A program made the position numbers and the translations under genes. Positions 47,900 to 56,128 of a stretch of 64,000 nucleotides of DNA are shown piece by piece. A model generated the notes under the pieces. The model was not told where the DNA came from and ran no database searches. It was given only the letters and a program-made list of their open reading frames with translations. The DNA is from an uncultured Pseudomonadota bacterium (GTDB lineage Bacteria; Pseudomonadota; Gammaproteobacteria; Steroidobacterales; Steroidobacteraceae). Each line of letters opens with the position of its first letter. The stretch's first letter is position 1. Location of the stretch: assembly GCA_903832085.1 (NCBI GenBank), contig CAIKZZ010000040.1, positions 20,556-84,555 on the forward strand, written 5' to 3'.

Positions 47900-48325
47900 C
47901 TAGCCGCCTGCGAGCGCTGCCCGAATACGCCTCGCTTGATCTTCAAGCTCGGCAGGATCGGCTTTGCCACGCGCGTGCATTTTTAAGCTCGTCTCGGCAT
48001 ATACCGGAATGATATGAAAGTGCAAATGAAACACGGTCTGTCCAGCGAGCGCGCCATTGAATTGTGTCACGATAAGTCCTGGACACGAAAAAGCAGTTTT
48101 AACAGCCCGTGCCACGCGCTGCGTGGTACGGATGACGGCTGCAACTGACGCAGGCGGTGAATCTAAAAGACTTTCGCCAGCGATTTTAGGTATCACTAAC
48201 GTATGTCCTTGTGCTTGCGGCATGATATCCATAAAGGCCAGCGTTTCGGCGTCTTCATGCACTGTGATACAGGGAATCTCGCCGCGCACCATGCGCGCGA
48301 AGATATTGTTTTTATCATAAGACAT
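47900..48325 (-). CDS. HIT family nucleotide-binding hydrolase
   Basis: A 141-residue histidine-triad protein. The catalytic HxHxHxx is HLHFHII with His100, His102 and His104; GHTLVIPK and FNGALAGQTVFHLHFH are the conserved core. HinT-like members split AMP from phosphoramidates or clear dinucleotides. It is the middle gene of three on the minus strand but is separated from both by short non-overlapping gaps (28 and 91 bases), so cotranscription is possible only. Confidence 0.93.
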   Translation of the reverse strand: MSYDKNNIFARMVRGEIPCITVHEDAETLAFMDIMPQAQGHTLVIPKIAGESLLDSPPASVAAVIRTTQRVARAVKTAFSCPGLIVTQFNGALAGQTVFHLHFHIIPVYAETSLKMHARGKADPAELEDQARRIRAALAGG

Positions 48326-48353
48326 GACGGTGTCCCTATTAATGGCGACAAGC

Positions 48354-50003
48354 TTAAGGTCGTTGATGGCGGAGCAAACGAATCATCATCGGTTCGATGC
48401 GGCGCACCTGTGGCATCTTTTGTACTGTTGCGAGGCTAATACCGCTCGCCGTTGGACATGCTGCGGCGCCATTGGCCCTATAGGCTAAAGCCGCTGCCAA
48501 TAGACCTTCATTTGGATCACCCAACGCATGCTTGAAGTCGTCACCGAGAGCACATCCGGGTAGCGACACGCTAGCACTGGCCGCAGTTGGCGAGTTGATC
48601 GGTGTAAATCCATCGGGGTAGTCGCCGAAGCCTTGGTTGTTGACTCCCTTCATCTGAATCGAAAAATAGGTGGTGCCACAGTTGTCGTCGGGATAAAAGG
48701 CATAGGGTTTGCCACAAGTAGTGGAGCCGATTTGAATGACTGTCACCCCGACGCCGCGCAAGCTGTTAATGATTGCCTCACTTGCAGAGCAGGTCCCATC
48801 GAGAGTGAGTACATAGACACGCGAGAGATTTAAGCTCGGCAGTACAGTGCCTGCCTTCAGGGTAGGATCAATGCCCTGTGACGTCGCATGGAATGGGGTC
48901 GGGCTGATTGGTTGATTGGTGAACGGGTTCACCGTTTGCCACTTATCGTTAAAAAGCTCTTTCTCAAAGGTCTGATTTGCAGTCAGACCGGGACCTGCGA
49001 TCATATAAGCCGCTTCGCTGGCTATATCAAGGTAGCCGCCGCCGTTGTAGCGTATATCAAGGATCAGGTCGGTTACTGCAGCGCCTTGCAAGGTCTTAAA
49101 CGCGTTGTAAAGACCACCCTCCGCAGTCGCAAGGTTGTCATTGAATAGCATGTAGCCGACGACGCTGCCGTCAGGTTCTACAAACGTCGAGACGTGTTGC
49201 ACTGGAGTTGAGACCGTATCGGCAGCCGTCAGCGTGACAGTGCGCTGGCTGCCATCGGCTTCTTCAAAGACAAATGAATGCGACTCGCCGACTTTTTTCG
49301 GCGATAACGCCGCATTGATTTTATCGACGCTTGTTTGATCCGCCGCCAATACGACGTCGATGCCATCAGCAGAGAGTATTTTCTCGCCACGTAGTAGGTT
49401 TGTGTTTGCCGCAGTCGCAGGTGTGCCTGGATCCGTATAGGCCACATACACTTGCCGTGGTGGGCTAGGTGCCACCACCGCCCACGTGGCACCATATCCA
49501 ACGGACCTGTCAGACTGGCTGAGCGCGTACCAATTGGCGGTGGGATAGGTGAAGTGAAATTTGTCTTTGGGGGCACCCGTCGGGTCGAGCGCTATGGTCT
49601 TCATCGATTTAAAATAGTTCACTGTTGTTTCACTGGCTGGATTGATGTCAGTGACTTCTGCATACCAAAGATAGTAAGAATTCGTCCACGAGCGCAGCCA
49701 GAAGTTTTCCCAGACGCTGGAGCCGAGTTGATCAGGGTACGGGGCGCTAGTTGCCGGGTCTGTGCCAGTACGCGGCGTGGCGCAGTAGGCAGCGTACGTG
49801 GAGGCTGCTGAGTATTGGCCTTGCACCCAGGCAGGGTCCGCAGGCGGCTGCTGGCTGACCGGAGCAGGCGGAACATTCGCACTACTGCTACTGCCGCCAC
49901 CGCCACTTCCGCAGCTACACATTACCAACGCGCACAGGAGCGCGGCACTGCTGCGCGCTAGAAAGTGTAGAGGCCTCAGTTGTCGGACGACGGACTCGTG
50001 CAT
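48354..50003 (-). CDS. S41 family peptidase, lipoprotein
   Basis: A carboxyl-terminal-processing-like serine protease of 549 residues. With the start at 50003 (MHESVVRQL) a lipobox is formed at LVMCSC, followed by a Gly/Ser-rich linker, so it is an envelope lipoprotein. A PDZ-like region is near residues 180-240 (GEKILSADGIDVV). The catalytic pair is probably Ser in GTCSASEAIINSL and Lys in TTCGKPY, the S41 pattern. LILDIRYNGGGYL is also typical. The ORF opens at 50057 without support. Divergent from the CtlX gene. Confidence 0.88.
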   Translation of the reverse strand: MHESVVRQLRPLHFLARSSAALLCALVMCSCGSGGGGSSSSANVPPAPVSQQPPADPAWVQGQYSAASTYAAYCATPRTGTDPATSAPYPDQLGSSVWENFWLRSWTNSYYLWYAEVTDINPASETTVNYFKSMKTIALDPTGAPKDKFHFTYPTANWYALSQSDRSVGYGATWAVVAPSPPRQVYVAYTDPGTPATAANTNLLRGEKILSADGIDVVLAADQTSVDKINAALSPKKVGESHSFVFEEADGSQRTVTLTAADTVSTPVQHVSTFVEPDGSVVGYMLFNDNLATAEGGLYNAFKTLQGAAVTDLILDIRYNGGGYLDIASEAAYMIAGPGLTANQTFEKELFNDKWQTVNPFTNQPISPTPFHATSQGIDPTLKAGTVLPSLNLSRVYVLTLDGTCSASEAIINSLRGVGVTVIQIGSTTCGKPYAFYPDDNCGTTYFSIQMKGVNNQGFGDYPDGFTPINSPTAASASVSLPGCALGDDFKHALGDPNEGLLAAALAYRANGAAACPTASGISLATVQKMPQVRRIEPMMIRLLRHQRP

Positions 50004-50099
50004 AATTCGGTCGTGGTGCTTGCTGTGAGGGTGACAGTTGATGTTACCCAATATCAATCATCAAGGTGTTCAAATCAATGCCCCCCGAGCGAGGCTTCC

Positions 50100-51032
50100 A
50101 TGCAGTGTGCGGATACCGTGTTGATGGTGCGCCCGGCTTGCTTTTATGCAGACCCCCAGACCGTGGCAACCAATGCGTTCCAGCAGGTCACTGACGAGGA
50201 TCCTGCTGCCTTGCTGCAACTAGCGCAAGCTGAGTTTGATGCAGCCGTGACGGTCTTGCGTGGGGCCGGTTTGGGGGTATTAACTATCGATGCACCCGCA
50301 CATGCTGACACCCCAGATGCGCTCTACCCAAACAATTGGTTCTCTACACACACAGATGGCACATTAGTCCTTTATCCGATGGCGAGCGTTAATCGGCGGC
50401 GCGAACGCTTGCCTGATATCGCGACGTATCTGACCAAAGACACTCGCCGTGTCATCCGGCGGACGGTGGACCTGACGGCACTCGAAGCCGAATCGCTGTA
50501 TGTCGAAGGGACTGGCAGTCTGGTAATTGACCATGACGCCAAGCTTGCATATGCGGCCCTGTCGTCGCGAACGGACCAAGTGGCTGTTGAGCAGGTGTGC
50601 ATGCTGCTAGACCTTCAGCCAATCCTGTTTCATGCCTACGATGAAAAACGGCAGGCGATCTATCACACCAATGTGCTGATGGCGTTGGGCGAGACGCTCG
50701 CCATTGTCGCAAGTGACTTGATTGCTGCACAAGACCGATCACGCGTCCTTGAAGCGCTCGCTGGCAGCGGCAAAGTGCTACTTGAAATCAGTCCCTCACA
50801 GGTCGCGCAGTTCGCAGGGAATGGGTTGTTTTTACGTTCAACGCAGGGCGATCCTCTATTAGCTCTATCTGCGCGTGCGTGGCGTAGCTTCAGTAAGCCA
50901 CAACAGGCGCTGATCCAAGCGCATGCAACGCCCGTGCTACCGGATGTGCTGACAATCGAGCGAGTTGGCGGTGGCGGCATTCGTTGCATGCTAGCGGAAG
51001 TATTCTTACCGCGGGCTGACTCGCCTGAATAA
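50100..51032 (+). CDS. ctlX: CtlX-type amidinotransferase-fold hydrolase
   Basis: A 310-residue protein of the guanidino-group-modifying superfamily, matching the CtlX branch (citrulline utilisation hydrolase). Marks are ALYPNNWFSTHTDGTLVLYPM, EGTGSLVIDHDAKLAYA, YHTNVLMALGE and the late Cys in GIRCMLAEVFLP that serves as nucleophile in this fold. I start at MQCADTVLMVRP (50100) with GAGG before it; the 40 extra residues of the longer frame overlap the divergent S41 gene region and look random. Substrate (citrulline, arginine or a relative) is not fixed by sequence. It converges on the Lrp-type regulator gene. Confidence 0.82.
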   Translation: MQCADTVLMVRPACFYADPQTVATNAFQQVTDEDPAALLQLAQAEFDAAVTVLRGAGLGVLTIDAPAHADTPDALYPNNWFSTHTDGTLVLYPMASVNRRRERLPDIATYLTKDTRRVIRRTVDLTALEAESLYVEGTGSLVIDHDAKLAYAALSSRTDQVAVEQVCMLLDLQPILFHAYDEKRQAIYHTNVLMALGETLAIVASDLIAAQDRSRVLEALAGSGKVLLEISPSQVAQFAGNGLFLRSTQGDPLLALSARAWRSFSKPQQALIQAHATPVLPDVLTIERVGGGGIRCMLAEVFLPRADSPE

Positions 51033-51039
51033 TGCAGCG

Positions 51040-51480
51040 TTAACGCTCGAAGCGGCGCGACAATACAACTGAGGTAGTTGTCAGTTTGACTCCCGGACAG
51101 GAGCGCAATTCATCGAGCGCACGGTCGAGCGCTTCGGTTGATTCAGCGGCCAACATCGCAATCAGATCATAAGCACCGCTAACCGTCAGCAAGGTGACGA
51201 CTGTATCCATAGCTTTTAATTTGCGCTCAACCACCGCCTGCTGTTGCGGCTCAATGGCGATCATGGCGTGTGCTTGCACTAGGCGCGATGTGCCGCTGGC
51301 GCCTAAGCGCACGGTGTAGCCGGCGATCACGCCACTGCGCTCAAGGCGGGTCAGTCGGCCCTGCACGGTGGAGCGGGCGACACCCAAACTGCGCGCAAGC
51401 TCAGCGGTCGACAGACGCGCGTTCTGCGCAAGCAGCGCCAGCAGGGCGGTATCTAGGTTAGCGTTCGGCGATATGCTCAT
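51040..51480 (-). CDS. Lrp/AsnC family transcriptional regulator
   Basis: A 146-residue feast/famine regulator: an N-terminal winged helix-turn-helix (LALLAQNARLSTAELARSLGVARSTVQGRLTRLERSGVIAGY) and the C-terminal RAM/AsnC ligand domain (VRLGASG... to LTTTSVVLSR). Such proteins form dimers and octamers that sense amino acids and wrap DNA. It is divergent from the lysine dehydrogenase-like gene, with only 102 bases between, and that gap carries repeated operator-like motifs. Local control of the catabolic operon and of itself is therefore likely. Confidence 0.93.
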   Translation of the reverse strand: MSISPNANLDTALLALLAQNARLSTAELARSLGVARSTVQGRLTRLERSGVIAGYTVRLGASGTSRLVQAHAMIAIEPQQQAVVERKLKAMDTVVTLLTVSGAYDLIAMLAAESTEALDRALDELRSCPGVKLTTTSVVLSRRFER

Positions 51481-51573
51481 ATAACCGTCATTATAACGGA
51501 AATATAAGTCATTATCGTCAGTATTTCACTTCATTTCGACGAAAAATACTCAGACACTGGGGATATAACCGTC
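51479..51573. promoter_or_regulatory. Phased operator-like repeats between Lrp regulator and lysine operon
   Basis: The gap contains a 15-base symmetric site CCGTCATTATAACGG (51485-51499), GTCATTAT twice at 51487-51494 and 51508-51515 (21 bases apart), and ATATAACCGTC twice at 51479-51489 and 51563-51573 (84 bases apart). Both distances are close to whole helical turns, as needed by a protein that wraps DNA like Lrp. Binding is inferred, not shown. Confidence 0.55.
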
Positions 51574-51582
51574 GAGGGGACT

Positions 51583-52695
51583 ATGAAAAGTATTTTAATT
51601 ATTGGTGCCGGCCACATCGGCAGCATGATTGCTGAGCTCTTGGTGGCCAGCGGTGATTACAGTGTCACTTTGCTCGATGCCTCGCCGGTAGCGCTCGCGA
51701 AGATTGAGGCCAAGCCGCACCTGACAACACTACAGGCCTCGATTACTGACCAACCAGCATTGCTTGCCGCCATGGCCGGCCGTTATGCCGTCATTAGTGC
51801 AGCCCCGTACGCACTGACAGCCGCTATTGCTGAGGCATCTCAGGTGGCAGGGATTCATTATCTGGATTTGACGGAAGATATCGCAACCACTCAAAAAGTT
51901 CGTGAGCTGGCTAAAAACGCAGCCTATGCCCTGATTCCGCAATGCGGTCTGGCCCCTGGCTTTATCTCCATTGTGAGCATGGATCTGGTGCGCCGCTTTG
52001 AGGCACTCGACACCTTGCGCTTGCGCGTCGGTGCGTTGCCGCAGTTTCCATCAAACGCCCTGGGTTACAACTTAACGTGGAGCACCGCGGGGGTCATCAA
52101 CGAGTATTGCCAGCCGTGCGAGGCAATCGTACAAGGTCGGCGTATCAATGTGATGGCGCTAGAGGAGCTCGAGCACTTTGCGCTCGATGGAGTGCAATAC
52201 GAAGCATTCAATACCTCGGGTGGACTCGGTACCTTGTGTGAGACGCTGGAAGGCAAGGTGCGCAGTCTTAATTACCGTACCGTGCGTTACCCAGGTCATC
52301 GCGATGCGATGAAGCTGCTACTGCAAGACCTGCGTCTGTCAGAGCGCCCGGCAGTACTGACTGACATGCTGGAGCATGCGATACCCGAAACACGACAAGA
52401 CGTCGTGGTGATCTTTGTGACCGCAACCGGCACCCGCCAGGGGCGGGTGTGGCAGGAGTCCTACGCAAACAGCGTCTATCCGCAGCAGATTGCTGGCAAA
52501 GAGTGGACTGCCATTCAGACCACAACAGCCTCATCAGTTTGCGCAGTACTGGATTTACTTGCGACCAAGAAATTGCCACAGCAGGGCTTTGTGATGCAGG
52601 AAGAGATACGCTTGCATGACTTTTTGAATAATCGTTTTGGCCGAGCGTATGCTAGCGGAAAGGGCACCGCGGCCGCCCAGTCTCTGATTACATGA
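51583..52695 (+). CDS. Lysine 6-dehydrogenase / saccharopine dehydrogenase-like
   Basis: A 370-residue NAD(P)-dependent enzyme with an N-terminal Rossmann site (ILIIGAGHIGSMIAELL). The middle has IPQCGLAPGFISIVSMDL, YNLTWSTAGVINEY and EAFNTSGGLGTL...RTVRYPGH, features shared by bacterial lysine 6-dehydrogenases and saccharopine reductases. Because the next gene is an ALDH7 and then an aminotransferase, the likely chemistry is lysine to 2-aminoadipate semialdehyde, feeding those steps. No lysine-ketoglutarate reductase domain is present, favouring the direct dehydrogenase over the saccharopine route. GAGGGG is the ribosome site. It overlaps the next start as ATGA. Confidence 0.82.
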   Translation: MKSILIIGAGHIGSMIAELLVASGDYSVTLLDASPVALAKIEAKPHLTTLQASITDQPALLAAMAGRYAVISAAPYALTAAIAEASQVAGIHYLDLTEDIATTQKVRELAKNAAYALIPQCGLAPGFISIVSMDLVRRFEALDTLRLRVGALPQFPSNALGYNLTWSTAGVINEYCQPCEAIVQGRRINVMALEELEHFALDGVQYEAFNTSGGLGTLCETLEGKVRSLNYRTVRYPGHRDAMKLLLQDLRLSERPAVLTDMLEHAIPETRQDVVVIFVTATGTRQGRVWQESYANSVYPQQIAGKEWTAIQTTTASSVCAVLDLLATKKLPQQGFVMQEEIRLHDFLNNRFGRAYASGKGTAAAQSLIT

Positions 52696-54215
52696 GCGCC
52701 ACTATGAGCAAGCATCCAGAACTTGATTCCTTGCGAGCCGTCGGGTTTGACATGGCTCAACTCACAAGCGGCGACTTGCTGAGCTATTCGCCCATCAATG
52801 GTGCGGTGCTCGGCCGCGTTGCTACGACCAGTGCTGCCCACTATGAGCGTGCAGTTGCCGCCACAGCAGGCGCATTCTTGCAGTGGAAGGCAGTTCCCGC
52901 ACCGAGGCGCGGTGAGTTGGTGCGCCAGTTCGGTGCGCTGGTACGTACTCATAAGCCGGCATTGGCTCATTTAATCGTCTTAGAAGTTGGCAAGATTCCC
53001 AGCGAAGCCGCGGGTGAAGTGCAAGAAGTCATCGATATTTGCGACTTCGCGGTCGGCTTGTCACGCCAGTTACACGGGCTGACGATTGCATCCGAACGCG
53101 TGCGCCATCACATGTTAGAGCGCTGGCATCCCTTAGGTCCGGTTGCGATTATTACGGCTTTTAATTTTCCGATGGCCGTCTGGTCGTGGAATGCAGCGCT
53201 CGCACTGATTTGTGGCAACCCGGTGATTTGGAAGCCGTCGGAAAAAACGCCACTGACGGCACTCGCGCTCGCCGCTATTTTAGAGTCTGTCGTTCGTGAT
53301 TTTAGCGATGCGCCCACGGGGCTTAGCACTCTGCTGATTGGTGAGCGATCAGTGGGCGAATGGCTGAGTCGTGATCCTAGGATCGCACTCGTCAGTGCGA
53401 CCGGTAGCACGCGTATGGGGCGTGACGTCGCGGCGCACGTCGCGACCCGCTTTGGTAGGACATTGCTGGAACTTGGTGGAAATAACGCCATGATTGTCGC
53501 GCCAAGCGCACGTGAGGATTTGGCAGTCAGGGCGATTACCTTTGCTGCGGCAGGCACTGCCGGTCAGCGCTGCACCACGTTACGGCGTCTGTACGTACAC
53601 GAGTCGCGCTATAGCGTGTTGCTGGAGCGTTTACGAGCAGCTTTTGCGAGTCTACCGGTCGGTAATCCGCTCGAGAAAGACGTGCTCATCGGCCCCTTGA
53701 TTGATCAGGGCGCGTATGACGCGATGCAGTCTGCGCTCGCCAGTGCCCGCAAGGCTGGTGGGGTAGTCCATGGCGGTGAGCGTGTAAACGTGCCCGGAAA
53801 TGAGTCTGGCTTTTATGTGCGTCCCGCACTCGTCGAGCTGCAAGCTGCAATCGCTGTGTCGCAAGCCGAAACGTTTGCACCAATCCTGTATGTATTCTCT
53901 TACCGCACAATTGAAGACGCAATCGCTGCAAACAATGCCGTCACGCAAGGCTTATCCTCAAGTCTTATGACGCAGGACCTATCAGAAGCGGAGCTCTTTT
54001 TGTCAGCTGAGGGCAGTGATTGCGGCATCGCCAATATCAACATCGGCCCGAGTGGCGCCGAAATTGGTGGCGCCTTTGGTGGTGAGAAGGAAACCGGTGG
54101 CGGTCGCGAGTCGGGGTCCGATGCATGGAAGGCCTACATGCGACGCCAAACGCAAACGGTCAATTACTCAGCGGTATTGCCATTGGCGCAGGGCGTCAAA
54201 TTCGACGTGGGCTAA
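52692..54215 (+). CDS. amaB: Aldehyde dehydrogenase, ALDH7 (2-aminoadipate semialdehyde / piperideine-6-carboxylate)
   Basis: A 507-residue NAD-linked aldehyde dehydrogenase. The general base is Glu260 (LLELGGNNAMIV) and the nucleophile Cys294 (GTAGQRCTTLRRL). The C-terminal NIGPSGAEIGGAFGGEKETGG is the ALDH7/antiquitin hallmark, and AITAFNFPMAVWSWN is also typical. These enzymes oxidise 2-aminoadipate 6-semialdehyde (in equilibrium with piperideine-6-carboxylate) to 2-aminoadipate, which matches its place after the dehydrogenase. It is coupled to that gene by an ATGA overlap. Confidence 0.9.
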   Translation: MSATMSKHPELDSLRAVGFDMAQLTSGDLLSYSPINGAVLGRVATTSAAHYERAVAATAGAFLQWKAVPAPRRGELVRQFGALVRTHKPALAHLIVLEVGKIPSEAAGEVQEVIDICDFAVGLSRQLHGLTIASERVRHHMLERWHPLGPVAIITAFNFPMAVWSWNAALALICGNPVIWKPSEKTPLTALALAAILESVVRDFSDAPTGLSTLLIGERSVGEWLSRDPRIALVSATGSTRMGRDVAAHVATRFGRTLLELGGNNAMIVAPSAREDLAVRAITFAAAGTAGQRCTTLRRLYVHESRYSVLLERLRAAFASLPVGNPLEKDVLIGPLIDQGAYDAMQSALASARKAGGVVHGGERVNVPGNESGFYVRPALVELQAAIAVSQAETFAPILYVFSYRTIEDAIAANNAVTQGLSSSLMTQDLSEAELFLSAEGSDCGIANINIGPSGAEIGGAFGGEKETGGGRESGSDAWKAYMRRQTQTVNYSAVLPLAQGVKFDVG

Positions 54216-54269
54216 GCGGCGCATGATCGGTTAGCATGGGGTCTTAAAAATCCCCTTGCAGGCCAGAGA

Positions 54270-55472
54270 GTGACGACGAATCAGATTAAAAAGAGTTCTG
54301 CGCTGCAGCCGCGTGGTGTGCAGATCGCGCCTATGTACGCCGATATCATTGGGCGTGAGGCGGCGCAACTGCGACGCGTTGGGCGGTCTATCATCCCTAT
54401 GCATTTTGGGCAGCCCACGCAAGGGACGCCACCTGCAGCAACACAAGCTGCAAGGCAAGCGCTGTCACGCGATGAAAACGGCTATATTGAATCTCGCGAG
54501 CTGATTGAACGCATCGCGAAGCATTACCTCGACACCTATAAGCTCCTGATTGACCCGAATCGGATTGTGTTAACCATCGGCGCCAGCGCGGGTTTAGTGG
54601 CACTATTTACCTCACTGTTCACGCATGGCGATCGAATCGCCTTATGTAGACCTGGTTATCCTGCGTATCGCAATACGCTGATGGCGCTCGGACGTGAGCC
54701 CGTCGAGATTGATTGTGGGCTTGGCGACAACTATCGGCTCAATGACGCATTGATTCGTGCCGTGACGCCGGGAGTGCACGGACTCGTTGTGGCAAGTCCC
54801 GCGAATCCCACAGGCGCCATGTTGGACCGCACGGCGCTCGCGAGCATTGCAGAGTGTTGTCAGGAACTTCGGATCCGTTTCATCTCTGATGAGATTTATC
54901 ATGGCATCAGCTTTGGTGAGCCGGCCGTATCAGCACTCGAAGTGGATGACAATGCCATTGTGGTGAACAGTTTTTCCAAACTGTATCGAATGCCAGGTTC
55001 GCGCTTGGGCTGGTTGGTATTGCCAGAAGCGCAAGTGAGCATGGTGTCGGCCTACTTGATCAATTTCTTTTTGACTCCGCCATCCTTAAGTCAGGCGATG
55101 GCGTTAGCCGCTTTTGATGAGCTCGATAACTTAACTGGTGCTGTGGTTGGTTATCGGACGAACCGTGATTTACTCATCGCTGCTTTTCGGCGCATGGGCA
55201 TTACCGGTTTAAGCACGCCCGATGGCGCGTTTTATATCTATGCCGAGATCGGACACTTGACTCAAGATAGCCTCGCATTTTGCCGTCAGCTCTTGGCGGA
55301 TACCGGCATTGCGAGTGCGCCAGGAATTGATTTTGATCCAATCCATGGTCATCAGACGATTCGGTTCTCGTTTGCGGTGACCACAGCCGAGGTCAAGCGG
55401 GCTATCGCATTACTTGAGCCCTGGGTTGCAGCAGTGAGTGTTGCTAAGCGCCCAATCACCGCCGGGGTATGA
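54270..55472 (+). CDS. Class I/II aminotransferase
   Basis: A 400-residue PLP enzyme of fold type I. The Schiff-base lysine is Lys237 in NSFSKLYRMPGSRLGW; VASPANPTGAM and ISDEIYHGISFGEP supply the cofactor-ring contacts (the Asp in SDE). The start codon is GTG at 54270; an AGGCCAGAGA lies before it and a Met 21 codons later is an alternative. Context, after an ALDH7, suggests 2-aminoadipate transamination to 2-oxoadipate, but general aspartate- or aromatic-type activity cannot be excluded. Its stop overlaps the next gene as ATGA. Confidence 0.85.
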   Translation: MTTNQIKKSSALQPRGVQIAPMYADIIGREAAQLRRVGRSIIPMHFGQPTQGTPPAATQAARQALSRDENGYIESRELIERIAKHYLDTYKLLIDPNRIVLTIGASAGLVALFTSLFTHGDRIALCRPGYPAYRNTLMALGREPVEIDCGLGDNYRLNDALIRAVTPGVHGLVVASPANPTGAMLDRTALASIAECCQELRIRFISDEIYHGISFGEPAVSALEVDDNAIVVNSFSKLYRMPGSRLGWLVLPEAQVSMVSAYLINFFLTPPSLSQAMALAAFDELDNLTGAVVGYRTNRDLLIAAFRRMGITGLSTPDGAFYIYAEIGHLTQDSLAFCRQLLADTGIASAPGIDFDPIHGHQTIRFSFAVTTAEVKRAIALLEPWVAAVSVAKRPITAGV

Positions 55473-56125
55473 CAATGCGTATTGCTGTCATTCCAGTCAC
55501 GCCGTTTTGCCAAAACTGCTCACTCGTGTGGGACCCAAAAACTATGGTCGGTGCCGTGATAGATCCAGGCGGGGATCTAGATATAGTGCTTGCGCGCGCC
55601 AAGCAACAGGGCGTCACCATAGAAAAGATCTTGCTGACCCATGCTCACATTGATCATGCCGGTGCAACAGCTGAACTAAAGCGCCGTTTATCTATACCGA
55701 TCGAGGGGCCCCATGAGGGGGATCGATTCTGGATCGAGCAGTTATCAGCCCAAGGGGCTGCGTTTGGTATTAAAAGCGAAGGATCTTTTGAACCGGATCG
55801 CTGGCTCGTTGACGGTGACACCGTGAGCGTGGGCTCACTGTCCCTCATGGTGCGGCATTGCCCGGGGCACACTCCAGGACACGTGATATTTTTTCATCAA
55901 GGCAGTCGCTTTGCGATCGTGGGGGATGTGCTCTTTAAAGGCTCTATCGGACGCACTGACTTTCCGCGCGGCAACCATGCCGAACTGATTAGTTCAATAC
56001 GCGAACGCCTATTCCCCTTGGGAGACGATGTGCAATTTTTGCCAGGGCATGGCCCTTTGTCGACATTTGGCGATGAGCGACGTGACAATCCTTATGTGTC
56101 AGACGCAGCGCACGGCACACCATGA
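55469..56125 (+). CDS. Metallo-beta-lactamase-fold hydrolase, YcbL/glyoxalase II-like
   Basis: A 218-residue hydrolase. The metal motif THAHIDH gives His58, His60, Asp62 and His63; HCPGHTPGH supplies the next His, LFKGSIGRTDFP the bridging Asp region, and LPGHGP the last His. This set and length match YcbL-type glyoxalase II relatives that hydrolyse thioesters such as S-lactoylglutathione. It is coupled to the aminotransferase by ATGA, so a thioesterase step in the same pathway is possible but unproven. It ends three bases before the convergent cyoE gene. Confidence 0.88.
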   Translation: MTMRIAVIPVTPFCQNCSLVWDPKTMVGAVIDPGGDLDIVLARAKQQGVTIEKILLTHAHIDHAGATAELKRRLSIPIEGPHEGDRFWIEQLSAQGAAFGIKSEGSFEPDRWLVDGDTVSVGSLSLMVRHCPGHTPGHVIFFHQGSRFAIVGDVLFKGSIGRTDFPRGNHAELISSIRERLFPLGDDVQFLPGHGPLSTFGDERRDNPYVSDAAHGTP

Positions 56126-56128
56126 GCA

